DNA from: Scilla litardierei
Taxonomy: Eukaryota > Streptophyta > Magnoliopsida > Asparagales > Asparagaceae
Assembly: GCA_030789695.1 (NCBI GenBank)
Contig: CM061142.1
Span: 46,007,987-46,071,986 of the forward strand
DNA length: 64,000 nucleotides
Direction of reading: 5' to 3'
In this document: piece by piece, positions 22,013-33,358 of the stretch
Layout: every line of letters starts with the position of its first letter
Numbering within the stretch: the stretch's first letter is position 1
Notes under the pieces: model-generated
What the model saw: only the letters and a program-made list of their open reading frames with translations
The model's database searches: none
Told to the model about the DNA's origin: nothing
Program-made: the position numbers and the translations under genes

Positions 22013-22315
22013 TCTGGAGTCAACTCTTCTTCTCCTCGCCTCTTCATCGATTCTATCAATTTCCATTTTCTTCCACTCATCATCCAACACAGTTAGCTTC
22101 TTGATAGGGCCATAGGCGATGCTCCGGTACATGTGCAAGTCCTTTAAGCCCATTTTTGCTCCCGATTGCTTCATATTCCCTGAAATCCGACAAAAATAAG
22201 AAATAGTGAAAAGTAACGCGATATCGTCGAATACTCGTGAAAATCGTAATATGAGCAATCGAAATGGCGTGAAAACATGCAGAAAAAAGGTGTAAAATAT
22301 GGAGCGATCACACAC

Positions 22316-23345
22316 ACACAATGGGCTAAGACGGAACCGGTCAATTCCCTGATCCAAGCCCATGGGCATTGTCGGAATTAGGTACCAACCCAAATTGTAC
22401 CATTAAACCCCAAATTTTTGTGCCCGTTGTGCGCGTTGATGGCCCATTGTGAGCTGATTAGGAAGTTTTGCTCATGGATAATTGTAGAAAGTTTCGCTCA
22501 GCTCGCACAACTTTCCTTTCTGTTGTCCGTTGTGGGCGCTGAGCAATTTTGTGTGGTGAATGATTAGTGTCCAGCTGTAAATGCAAGCTGATATAGAAAA
22601 AAGTATCAATTCCACAGAATAAAGAAATGAAATTGCATAGTGATACATGTGTTTTACTATATCATAATTGCAACCAACAGTACATTAAACCTCACGTTTT
22701 CTGGAAAGCATGTATAAATCATAAACAATAAACTAGTATCGACAAAGAAGATTATAAACCCTGCGAAGCAAATAAACCTTATGTCTGTATGTTTTCGATC
22801 TTTTGTATGGGTTATGGATCGTAATCACGCACTGAATAAAATAAAGACAGTGTTAATAATTACGCAACGTGCACAACGGCTAATAAATTTATCCGTACAC
22901 ATGTGAACGTGGAATGGAAAAAAATAGTTGTGTGCGATGAGCAATTGTGAGTTTTGAGTGGTTGTGTGTGGTGAGAAATGCTACGGTTTGAGTCGTTGAG
23001 TGCGCTGAGCAATTGCCCCAAGCTAATTCGGGGGACGTACCCGTGTATCCACATTGGCCCCCGTGATTCGTTCTCGAGAAATAACACGGATCGAGGCTGA
23101 ATGATGAGTACTTTCATTTAATGGGGCACGACAATCGAAGCATCTGATTTGATTCGTGCCGCCAAAACTTCTCGACTTCAGTTGATCTCAACCATTGTTT
23201 TTGGTAAATTTTCGACACGTATCGATCATCGTGTACTATTTCTTAGCGAAATAAAAGGAACTGGAGTTGTGAAGCCAATGGCTTTTGTGCTCCTGTCTCT
23301 GGTTAACTCGAGGAAATCTCATCTTCTTTTTATTCCTTCCAGCAA
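22316..23345. other. Region F intergenic stretch with GTGCGC motifs
   Basis: No gene is present. Copies of the GTTGTGCGCGTTGAG-type motif lie at 22425-22560 and 22865-23010. The stretch separates two coiled-coil gene fragments that, before insertion of element B, would have been head to head. Confidence 0.45.
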
Positions 23346-23351
23346 ACAAAA

Positions 23352-24373
23352 ATGGCAGGAAGAGCAGACAGAGATTTTACTTCAGCGATGGAGCGGGCCA
23401 GTGAAGAAGGTCGTAAGAGGGAGAGGACTGAGGAGGAAGAGGTGGAAGAGGAGAAATCGGAATCGGAGGAATCAGGGAACCTCATTCTGGAGTTGGGGAG
23501 GCTGGATGCTCCTCATGTCAAGCTGCTCGGTCTTTGAAGGCGGCTCCTTATGATCCTCGAGTTGGGGCTCATCGTCCTCCAGCACGCCACAAAACGGGTG
23601 GCCATACGAGGACATTGTTCCTCCGGTCCCTTCCGTCGGCCTCATATCTCCAGAGTTCGACCGCCTTCTGCAGTCGAACCGCATTTCGTCTGGCCATCAT
23701 GGGGAGATTCAGGGGGAGACCTATCGGCCACCGTACATCGTGGGGATGGCCGAGTCGGCCCTACTGGACTTTGGGACGGGGGCTCGTCTGGCGGAGAATA
23801 TCACTCTGCCAAGGGATGTCGATTTCCTGAATGGGGTCGACCTTGAGACGATGGCCAACTGCTTCGTTCGCAGTGGCCTTCAGATTCGTTGCCACTGGGC
23901 CTTCCGAATTTTTCTTCCCTTCTAGTTTTGCTGATTGTCGCCATCTGCAGGTGACCATTTTCGGGGCAGGTCTGCGGCGCAGGGCCCTCGAACTGATCGA
24001 GGGGCAGCGCCGGCTGGCGGATGCCGAGAACCAGGCTTCTGAGCTCAGAGCTCAGGTGACGAAACTACATGAAGAATTGGGGAAGACCATGGCTGCCAAG
24101 GGCAAGTCAGATTGGGTGGCCTCGGAGGTGAAATACAGCCTCGCCTCCATGTCAAGTGCCAGGAAGTAGTTAGAAGCTCAATGGGGTAGAGAGCGATCTC
24201 AATTCAGAGCTGATCTTGATGAATCGAGGAAGGAGGTTGCTGACCTTCAGGCCAAGCTTCTCGAGAAGGGGCAAGAGATCAATGCTTTCAAAGCTCGGGC
24301 TACCGCCAAGATGGATAGGGTGGCGAAAGCGATAAAGGACCTGTTTACAGCCGACGATGTGTCGTCTTCCTAA
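23352..24373 (+). pseudogene. Coiled-coil retroelement-type protein gene, fragment 2
   Basis: On the plus strand an acidic N-terminal part (RKRERTEEEEVEEEKSESE) starts at 23352 and soon loses frame. A conserved block (ALLDFGTGARLAEN, LPRDVDFLNGVDLETMANCF) lies at 23755-23890. A probable intron of about 70 bp ends CATCTGCAG at 23951. A heptad-rich coiled coil follows (RRRALELIEGQRRLADAENQASEL), interrupted by a TAG near 24166 and ending at 24373. The block order and intron position match fragment 1 (13082-14308, minus strand). No catalytic motif is visible. It is likely a decayed retroelement-associated gene. Confidence 0.5.
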
Positions 24374-24579
24374 ATTTTGTGAATCGTTACTTTTATAAGA
24401 CTTCTCTCGAGCGAGTCATATGTAATTTTCCAGAATTTAATGAGGAGAATTTTTGTAACAGACGCCAAGTGAGAGCGTTTACTTCCTCTCCCCCTGATTC
24501 CAGGTCGACATCCGGGAACCCTGCACGACGGCCGACACTGCCCCGTCATCGAGGATGAGACTGGCAGGAGAATGACCTT

Positions 24580-25035
24580 CCGTATATGCTCGCGATGAGT
24601 AATTGTGTGTAACTGTATACAGTTTTGCTCCTCGCGCACAACGGATTGTTAAATAACACCGTTGTGCGCGATGAGCAAAACTTGGTAATTGTAGAAAGTG
24701 TTGCTTAGCGTGCACAACGTTCATATCTGTTGCATGTTGTGTGCGCTGAGCAATTATTTGGGGTGATTAATTAGTGTGCAGGTGTAAATGGAAGCTGGTA
24801 TAAATAAAAGTATCACTTCTACTAAATGAAAGTCAACAGATGAGGTCTCGGGAATATATAGAAGAGTCATCTTGTACCTCGGGTATTTATTGTATATATT
24901 AGACAGATGTTGTTCCTAATAATGATCCACTGACGTGGTGAGCGATGAGCAGAATTGTTGACCTCGATCAAAATTTCTAAACGCACACAACGTTCACGCC
25001 TTTTGCCATTTGTGCACGCTGTGTAAATGTAATGT
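24580..25035. promoter_or_regulatory. GTGCGCGCTGAG motif cluster
   Basis: Several degenerate copies in both orientations lie between AT-rich spacers. Nothing else is recognisable to 25380. Confidence 0.45.
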
Positions 25036-25539
25036 ATATTACTTTCACTAATTTTTCCCAAGAAATTTCAATGTTGGAATTTGATTTAAGTTAGCATCAA
25101 TGTATATATCACCAATCACAATTTTGTAATGGGCTGCAATTGTATCAAATTAATTGACATTGTATTAAGGTCTGAATTCGAACATACTACAACATTTATG
25201 CATTCCAATGTACATAACACACCAAAGTAGAAACTACGTCTAAACATTATGCAACTTCACATTATGCAACTTCATATTTTACATGGATTTCGAATACGAG
25301 AAACTGATCAAAGTCAGTATGAACCGCTCTTGCAAAATGGCATTAATCAACAGCTCCATCCGCGCTGACCATCATCACTTGCCACTTGTATCTTGGCCTT
25401 CTGTCCCCTATATGCATTGAAGAATAAGCAGTGATGAAAATAAAAAATTCATAATTAAGTAAATATATTGTATAATGAGATAGATCAGTTAGTATCGTAA
25501 AGAATATTCCAACATCACATTTTGGCAGTGGTATGAAAT

Positions 25540-25985
25540 TTACTCATGGGCTCCTTCGTATGAGAATAGAGAGAAATGTGTCTGCACAGGTTCTGGGCAG
25601 CTTAAGAAAAGTGAAAAAAAGTAGTAAGGGACTTCAGATGCCAGTTTGAGCACTTCCGGATGGAAACTGGAACGGGTGGCAATGTAATCCTTCTTGATAC
25701 CATTCTTCATGTCGTACATATAATCCTTCAATGCATTCTTAGACTTCGCCCTTCTCTTGTTCGCTTCATTGTCTGCTTTATACTTCTTTGCCTCAAGAAA
25801 CATCCTTTCAATCTCCTCCTGGGTCAACCTGCACTTATCGTTGGTGATTGTGATCTTATTTTTCTGCACACCTGTCTTTACCTCTGCAGAGGCATTCAAG
25901 ATACCATCGGCATCTATCTCATGGCAAACAATGACACTTCGAACACCCTTGGGAGCAGGAGGGATACCATCAAGTACAAATTCCC
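25540..25985 (-). pseudogene. Captured HSP70 fragment (substrate-binding domain)
   Basis: From 25985 the minus strand encodes FVLDGIPPAPKGV, then DADGILNASAEVKTG, KNKITITNDKCRLTQEEIERM and AKNALKDYMYDMKNGIK. This corresponds block by block to the C-terminal substrate-binding domain and lid start of cytosolic HSP70 (family sequence: GIPPAPRGV, DANGILNVSAEDKTTG, KNKITITNDKGRLS, AKNALENYAYNMRNTI). Similarity stops after about 110 residues, followed by unrelated residues to a stop at 25540. The ATPase domain is absent. TTTTTTCCTAG directly precedes the fragment and looks like a splice acceptor, so it could be read as an exon of a longer transcript. Several conserved residues are changed, so chaperone function is not expected. 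Confidence 0.85.
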
Positions 25986-26249
25986 CTAGGAAAAAATAGC
26001 ATAAAAAGTAAAATTTTTGAATAATTAGACTTAGATAGATTTAAGATAGAACAGTTGTTATCATCAAGCAGTTATGTATGCAATGAATCTGAACAGAACT
26101 TACGAAGGGTCAAAGAATATCTACAAGTTGGGATGGACGAGAATGAAGTTGTTGTGGTTGCAAGAACATCTTCACCTTCATGTGATGTTTGCAATGAAGA
26201 TGAACAGATAGGCGAAGAGGAGCAAAAGAACATCTTCACCTCCAGATAA

Positions 26250-26640
26250 AGGTGATGTATTCTATTTCTACATCACGACACTTGCCGCTAGTATATTGGC
26301 CATCTTTGTGTGCTGTAGACGATGCACCCATGAACAACAAAAAATTACAAGTTTGAAGAAAAAACAGTGTATAAGAAAAATCAGAGAGAATCAGATAAAG
26401 GAACTATCATCACCTAGGGTAGTGGTTGATGAGGTCTTGTGGGTATGGAAGCCATTTACAGACGAGTTGGACTGACCATGGACGAGGATGAGACCACCGT
26501 AGAGTAACTGTTCGTGCTCGTGAATATATAGCAGATGGATACCAGCCAGATGTTGTTCCAAATAGTATTTGACTGCAGTGGTGCGAGATGAGAAAAATTG
26601 CTTGAACGTATACCTTTTTACTCAACGCGCACAATGGCAA
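26250..26640 (-). other. Region F promoter/leader module, copy b
   Basis: In sense (minus) it has GTGCGCGCTGAG-like sites (26580-26640), a decayed TATA (CGTCTGTAAATGGC near 26448-26461), a leader, and an acceptor-like junction before ATGGCCAATATACTAG (about 26300). It is homologous to copies a, c and d. Confidence 0.45.
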
Positions 26641-26929
26641 AAAATGTCTGCTTTCGATTAGCAAAGAGCAAAATCTATAGATATGGACTAAATACACCGA
26701 TACTCGTGCGGTGCTTGTCCAATTTTTTTCCTAAAAAAGCATACATCATCACATTAGAAGACAATAACTGTAACAAATCACAGTATTGTAAATATTTTTG
26801 CTTAGTGCACACAAATGTCACTACTTTTGCACGTAGAGCGGTCTGATTAACTTTGTGTAATGGAATACAGTTTTGCTCATACGACAAGTTCTCATGCCGT
26901 GAACCTTTTCTCCACAAACATTGCAGTTA

Positions 26930-26995
26930 TGAGCAGCTCCATTAGCGCTCACCATCGTCACTTGCCGCGTGTATCTTGGCCATCTGTCCACTATA
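26930..26995 (-). other. Exon-like unit with acceptor, region F
   Basis: In minus sense an acceptor (CGAATATAG near 26991) is followed by TGGACAGATGGCCAAG and GGCAAGTGACGATGG. The same unit follows acceptor-like junctions near 10987, 25409 and 29805, so it is a diverged repeat family. Confidence 0.4.
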
Positions 26996-27329
26996 TTCGT
27001 TGAACAATTGTAAGTGATTAACATAAAAAACATAATAGAAACGAATATATTTTATAATTAGAATAAAAAATAATCAGATAGATTAATTAGTATCATAAAG
27101 AATATCGCAACTTCACATTTATGCACTGGTATGAAATTCAATAATGGCACTCGTAAGAAATTCTTCGGAGCATAGAGAGAAATGAGGCTACACAGATTCG
27201 GAGCAGTTTGCTCAGTTTGAGAGAGGATACCTTGGTGGCACCTTCAGGCTAATGTCAATGTGAAGCATTCGAGAACATCGGGTGCTTCTTCTGAAGGAGC
27301 AAACAACCATCTTTGATGCCATATAAATG

Positions 27330-27720
27330 TGATGTATTCAATTTCAACATCACGTCAATTGCCACAAGTATATTGGCTGGCCTTCTTTATGTGTCGTAGA
27401 CGAAGCATTCATTATTAAGAACAAAATTTTAGCATGTAAAAGAAAAAAATATTGTATATGTAGAATCATATAGAGTCATATAGAACACTATAATCAAGAA
27501 GTGTAGTGGATGACGATGTCTAGTGGGAAGGGAATCAATTTATATAGACGAATTGGACTGGGTATGGTCCGTATGGATGAGGCTGAGACTACAGTAGAGT
27601 TACTGTGGGCTACAGAGATTGCCTCTATAAAAATTGATTCCCTCTAAAAAATTGCTCAACGCGCAAAAAAGATAAAAATATGGCAGTTTTGACTGCGAGT
27701 TGAGCAAATTATTAATGTTA
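27330..27720 (-). other. Region F promoter/leader module, copy c
   Basis: Motif sites lie at 27650-27720, a TATA (CGTCTATATAAATTG, about 27535-27549) follows in sense, then the shared leader. There is no ORF. Confidence 0.5.
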
Positions 27721-27814
27721 ATACAATATTATTCATAATTCCATTTAGAGTGATGTTACAAAATGGGACACCAACAAATCCGACAGCGTGACACATGAGT
27801 ATCATTCACATAGA

Positions 27815-28910
27815 TATATGTTGTCTTATTCTGTAAACAGTAAGATATGTGTTGTCTTATCATTTAAATGTCTTTACACACATCAATCAACTGACCGTCT
27901 GCGCATTATATGTGCTTCAATTTTGATTTTTTTATTTGGCATGTCAGTCTGAACATTATTTAGTTCTCCCCCGATATGGTGTTTCTTCTTAATTATTGTG
28001 ATTTTTTATTGAACGTTGTGCGCGTTGAGAAAGTATAACTTACGACAGTTTTGCTAAACGTGCATGGCTGGTGAAATTTTAGCAGTTGTGCGAGCTGAAT
28101 TATATTTCCGAAAGGATACCTTTTTACACACCGTGCAGAACGGGTCAAATTAAACCAATCAAAGATATGTATATATATTTGCTGTCTTATTCTGTAAACA
28201 GTAAGATATATGTTGTCATTTCACTTATATATCTTTACACCCATAAATCAACTGACCGTCTGCGCATTATATTTACTTCAATGTTGATTTATTTATTTGG
28301 CATGTCAGACTGAACCTTATTTAATTCTCCCTCGGTTTTGTGTTTGTTCTTAATTATTGTGATTTTTTATGGAACTTTGTGAGCGCACGCTTAGTAATTA
28401 TTCGTTACGACCGTTTTGCTCATCGTGCACAGCTGGGTGTAATTTGATCAGTTGTGCGCGCTGAATTATATCTCCAAAATGTATACCTTTTTTCACACCG
28501 CGCAGAACGGGTCATATTAAACAAATCAAAGATAAATAAATATATTTGATGTCTTATTCTGTAAACAGTATGATATGTGTTGTCTTTTCACTTATATAGC
28601 TTTACACCCATCAATCAACTGACGTCTGCGCATTATATTTGCTTCAATGTTGATTTATTTATTTGGCATGTCAGTCTGAACATTATTTAATTCTCCCATC
28701 GGTTTTGTGTTTGTTCTTAATTATTGTGATTTTTTATGGAACTTTGTGCGCGCTGAGTAATAATTCGTTAAGACTGTTTTGCTCAACGCGCACAGCTAGG
28801 TGTAATTTGATCCGTTATGCGCACTGAATTATATTTCCAAAATATATACCTTTATACATACCGCGCACAACAGGTCTTATTTTAACAAATCAAAGAAATG
28901 TAGATATTTT
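27815..28910 (-). repeat. Tandem triplication of a unit of about 365 bp
   Basis: Three successive copies are anchored by TGTCTTATTCTGTAAACAG at 27822, 28183 and 28550 (spacing 361 and 367). Each contains GTGCGCGCTGAG-type sites near its end. A fourth, separated copy is anchored at 30574. Confidence 0.8.
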
Positions 28911-29700
28911 TGCTCAGTGCTCGCAACGTTACCTACTGTTGCCCATAGGACGGGATGATTAATTGTGGGTAATGGATCATGTAATACAGTTTTGCGCAGC
29001 ACGCACAACAATCATGGCATCTGACTGTTGTGTGCGATGGTCTATTGTATTTAATTGCATACAGTTTGGCTCTGTGCGCAAAAAGGGTCACACCTACGTC
29101 CAGTTGTATGATCTGAGTAATTGTGTGCACACGTAAATAGTTTATCACAACATATAGCATGAGCCCGTTGTGCGCGCTGGGTAATTTATAGTTCGGAGAA
29201 TAGTTTTTGCTTAGTAATATCAATGTCGGACATTGATTCAAGTAAGCATCCAAGTATATATCACCTATATCAATTTTGTATTGTCCTGTAATTGTATCAA
29301 ATTAAATGACATAGTATTAAGGTCTGAATTCTAACATACTACAATATCATGCATTATAATTTACATAATGCATAAATGTAATTTATAGTTCAGTAAACAG
29401 TTTTTGCTCAGTAATATCAATGTTGGACATATATATCACATATATCAATTTTGTATTGTTCTGCAATTGTATAAAACAAAATGACATTGTATTAGGGTCT
29501 GAATTCCAAAATACTACAACATTTATGCATTATAATGTATATTACACAACAAAGTTGAAACTATGGCTAAACATTTTGCAACGTCACATTTTGGAACTGG
29601 TATGAAATTCAATCACGAGAATATCCTAATGGTACATTGAATCCCATTACGCAAAACTGTTCAAAATAATGCTGAATAGCTCAAGCAAGATGGCATTTAT
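28910..29700. other. AT-rich F sequence with scattered GTGCGC motifs
   Basis: Motif copies are present at 28910-29190. From 29200 to 29640 there are two diverged copies of an AT-rich block (GTCTGAATTC, ACTACAAC, ATTATAATGTA words). A related block lies at 25040-25260 and another at 31230-31470. No gene is visible. Confidence 0.5.
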
Positions 29701-29724
29701 GATCAGCTCCAATAGTGCGCACCA

Positions 29725-29812
29725 TCATCACTTGCATCCAGATCGTCCATCACGATATAAGTAACCACTTCTTTAGGCTGATCTAGATTCTTCAGCGCAT
29801 GTCCCTGTATGT
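29725..29812 (-). pseudogene. DUF674-like peptide scrap
   Basis: After an acceptor-like ACATACAG the minus strand reads KNLDQPKEVVTYIVMDDLDASDDG before a stop. The VTYIVMDDL core resembles the repeated motif of plant DUF674 proteins, whose function is unknown. A second, shorter example is at 11885-11945. The assignment rests on memory of the motif and is tentative. Confidence 0.35.
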
Positions 29813-29999
29813 GTTGAAGAAGCATCAGTTATGAACGCTAAAAAGCATATTTAAGTAAAAAAATAAGGTATAAAGACATGCAATTTACGTTTAGGCACTG
29901 ATATAAAAATATATAATGGTTACTTCTTCTCAGAAGAATCCCGCTGCTGTAGAACATATGCAGGAGAAATAACATCTTCCAGTACATATACATGTGATG

Positions 30000-30470
30000 G
30001 CTTCAATTTCTTCATCACTCAATTGCCAGTAGTATAGTAGACATCTTTGTGTGTTGAAGACGAAGCAGTGATGACCAACGGGATAAATTTAGCATGGTGA
30101 AGAAAAAATATTGTATAAAGTAGAAACAGATAGAATCAGATAGAATACTATCATCAAGAAGTGCAGTGGTTGATAAGGTCTAGTGGGAAGGGAGGCCATT
30201 TATAGACGAATTGGACTGGCCCATTGATGAGGACGATAGACTACAGTAGAGTCACTGTGCATCTACCTAAGAACCCGTGAAGAGTGATATTGTATTGAAT
30301 ATACAGACGAGTGAATCTACAACAGATTGTTACCAGCCAGATGTTGTTCCCAAGAATGTTTGACCGTTATGGTGCGCGTTAAGCAAAATTGATGGCCTAT
30401 AACAAAATTGCTCAACGCGCACAACGTGAAAAATTATGGCAGTTGTGCGAGTTGAGCAAATTATTTATGT
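30000..30470 (-). other. Region F promoter/leader module, copy d
   Basis: Motif sites at 30365-30470, a TATA (CGTCTATAAATGGCC, 30195-30209) and the shared leader follow in sense. It is the best-preserved copy besides copy a. Confidence 0.5.
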
Positions 30471-30564
30471 TTATACAATATTACTCATAATTCCATATAG
30501 TGTGATGTTACAAAATGGGACACCATCAAATCTAACAGCGTGACACATTAGTATCATTCTCAAA

Positions 30565-31545
30565 GATATATGCTGTCTTATTCTGTAAACAGTAAGATAT
30601 GTGTTGTCTTTTCACTTATACGTATCTACACCCATCAATCAACTGACCGTCTACGCATTAATATTTGCTTCAATGTGGATATATTTATTTCGCATGTCAG
30701 TCTGAACATTAATTCTCCCCCGATTTTGTGTTTTTTCTTAATTACTGTGATTTTTTATTGAACGTGGTGCGCGATGAGAAATTATTAGTTACGACAGTTT
30801 TACTAAACGCCCACAGGTGGGTGAAATTTTAGCAGTTGTGTGAGCTGAATTATATTTCCGAAAGGTATACCTTTTTACACACCGCGCAGGACGGGATGAT
30901 TAATTGTGGGTAATGGATTATGTAATACAGTTTTTCTCAGCGCGCATAACGGTCATGGCATCTGAAGTTTAGTTGCGATGAAATTATCGTTTTAATTGCA
31001 TATAGTTTGTCTCTGCGCGCAAAAAGGTCACAATTACGTGCAGTTGTGTGATCTGAGTAATTGTGGATAACCAGATACGGTTATGCTCACAGCCCACCCA
31101 GCGGTCAAACAAATGATATGACCGTTGTGCGCGCTGAGTAATTGTGTGCAAACGTAAATGTTTTATCACAACGTATATCATTACGGTCACAACTTATGCC
31201 TGTTGTGCGAGTTGGGTAATTTATATTTCGGTAAAAAGTTTTTTACTGGATAATTTCAAATTCGGACATTGATTCAAGTAAAAATCAATGTATATATACA
31301 TATATCATTTTCATAATGTCATGCAATTGTATCAAATTAAATGACATTGTATTAAGGTCTGAATTCTATCATACTACAACATTTATATGTTATAATGTAC
31401 ATAACACAACAAATTTGAAACTACATTTCGTACATTATGACATAAAACACCAAAGAATATCTACCCACAATCACTTTTCTCCGTCAATGATCAAAACTAC
31501 ATTATAAGACAAGAGAAAGGCTGGTGCCCCAAAGGCCCGTCCACC
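30565..31545. repeat. Fourth copy of 365-bp unit and further motif array
   Basis: 30565-30895 is homologous to the triplication at 27815-28910. GTGCGCGCTGAG-type sites continue to 31215. The rest is AT-rich with no gene. Confidence 0.55.
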
Positions 31546-32225
31546 TCAAAAACCTGGAGGAGGTGGAGGAGGAGGAGGAGGAGGTGGTGGTGATGGTGGG
31601 GCAATAGTACGGATGTCTCTAGGAGAGGGCACCAGAGTCTCCATCTTCTCTTGTATGTTCAACATTATGAACATCATAGTGTCGAAGTCGCTACGCAGAA
31701 GTGAGATCGCCAGATTGGTGTTGGAGAGATTTGTTTCAATTTCTCCTAATCTATGAGTAAAGTTCACCGGCTGATGGGAGGAAGATGATGGAGCAGATGC
31801 AGGACTTATATTGCCTATGAGTATATCCTTAAGCTGATGTTGTTCATCTGTAAGTACATAGACAGACGTAGTAAGCGCTGCAAGTTTGCTACGGAGGTAG
31901 TGCAGAACAGAGTCCTGACGGTGAGACATCCCAACCATAGAGCAGAGGCTGTTACTGATCTCCTCGAGTGGAGCTTTTTCAGCCAGAGATGGAACTAATG
32001 AACCTGCATATGCAGGAGGAAACCCAGGAGGAGGCAACAACACATTGTGTTCACCTTGCGTTGGACCAAGCGAAAGCACATCCGATCCATAGCATCACGA
32101 AGAATGGGTCTATTGGCCGGGAATGATGAGGGAAGGGGATCATCGTGTTCAGGTGACGTTGAATCATCATCACTTATTCTCCAAGAATTTGAAGAATTCG
32201 ACTCACGAGATCCTTTTGGTGGCAT
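31546..32225 (-). pseudogene. Small proline-rich, helical protein ORF (one frameshift)
   Basis: ATG at 32225 begins a polar N-terminal part (PPKGSRESNSSNSWRISDDD). A frame change near 32070 leads into a second frame to 31546 containing PPPGFPPAYAG, a helical stretch with possible coiled coil (HRLGEIETNLSNTNLAISLLRSD is visible in two overlapping halves) and a C-terminal run of about a dozen prolines ending in GF. A TATA-like TAAATATATGG lies near 32335-32350 and a CTAGGGTTTCGTC leader directly precedes the ATG, as in plant genes. I recognise no family. It could be a small host gene copy or a gag-like ORF of region F. Confidence 0.45.
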
Positions 32226-33358
32226 GACGAAACCCTAGTACGAAATGCGAGAGTGTTGAGATGAAGAAGAAAACGGAACGACAGACCAAAGGGCAGAGGA
32301 ATGAAATTTTTCGCAAAATCCCTGGTCTACTGAATCCATATATTTACACCGATAGGTTATTTTAATCTCAGCCGCAGGATTACATAGGGAAGTGGAACTG
32401 ACTAAAATGATCTTATCAGACGGCTGGAGTAAAGCATCCGTTCGGCTGGCAAAATAATCAGAATGAAGTGCTTACACGGAAACCGAGGTACTACTTGACT
32501 CATTATCCACACGTGAACATTGTTGAGTAGAAAGCAGAAAGCATTTAAAGTGTCCTATATTTCGTACCTCCGAAATGAGATTGTAAGACGTGGCGGTTGT
32601 ACTTTCCATGTTTACGTGGCATACCGATTGTGTTTTGTAACTGATCTTTTGTGTTCCTGCACGTTCTTTCCAACCTTACGTGGCTTGACAATCGATCTAT
32701 TACATAGGGGTCCACGCAGTGTGTAAACCACATGAAAAGTAAATGCCCATGATGTGCCCGTTCTTTCCAACCTTACATGGCTTGTCACCTGATCTATTAC
32801 ATCGGCGTCCACCTTTACGGTAATAATTCTCTCTGTTGACAGGGATTCATGTTTATCAGGCGGGAACTGATATAATGGAGCCGGTGCAAGACACACACAG
32901 TGTGTAAACCACATGAAATGTAAATGCCGATGATGTACCCGTTCTTTCCAGCCTTACGTGGCTTGGCACATGATCTATTACATCGGGGTGCACCTTGACG
33001 GCAGTAATTCTCTTTATTGACAAGGATTCATGTTTATCAGGCGGAAACTGATATAATGGAGCCGGTGCAAGGCACAAGCGGTTTGTAAACCACTTGGAAC
33101 GTGAATGCCCATGATGTGCCCTTTCTTTCCAGCCTTACATGGCTTGGCACCCGTTCTTTGACATCAGGATCCACCTCTATGGCCGTAATCCTCTCTATTG
33201 ACAGGGTATCACGTTTATCAGGCGAGAACTGATATAATGGAGCCGGTGCAAGGCACAAGCGGTGTGTGACCCACATGGAACGTAAATGCCCATGTGGAGC
33301 CCTTTCTTTCCAGCCTTACATAGCTTGGCACCTGATCTTTTATATCGGGCTCCACCTT

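Larger units (their letters stand above)
14577..22310 (-). mobile_element. LTR retrotransposon B (complete ends, largely non-coding)
   Basis: Two LTRs (14577-16681 and 20225-22310) flank about 3.5 kb. Ends are TGATCG...GATCA, and the 5-bp target duplication CACAC is at 14572-14576 and 22311-22315. The PBS next to the right LTR shows that the element is on the minus strand. LTR structure, PBS and hairpins tie it to element A. The interior lacks gag, protease and pol, apart from an unrecognised ORF remnant near its 5' end, so it is a LARD-like non-autonomous element. It splits mosaic region F between two coiled-coil gene fragments. Confidence 0.92.
20225..22310 (-). repeat. 5' LTR of element B
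   Basis: The LTR begins TGATCGGCCCCGG and ends GGAGCGATCA. It contains the five stem-loops (20619-20920), a TATA-like box GGGGGCTATTTAAG (21286-21298) and about fourteen CTCGGCCGAG sites (21370-22012). The U5 part shares ACCGCAAGTGCAC with element A. Confidence 0.92.

Noticed and set aside
25540..25985. Functional HSP70 gene
   Set aside because: The ATPase domain and most of the lid are absent and conserved residues are changed. Only about 110 codons are homologous.
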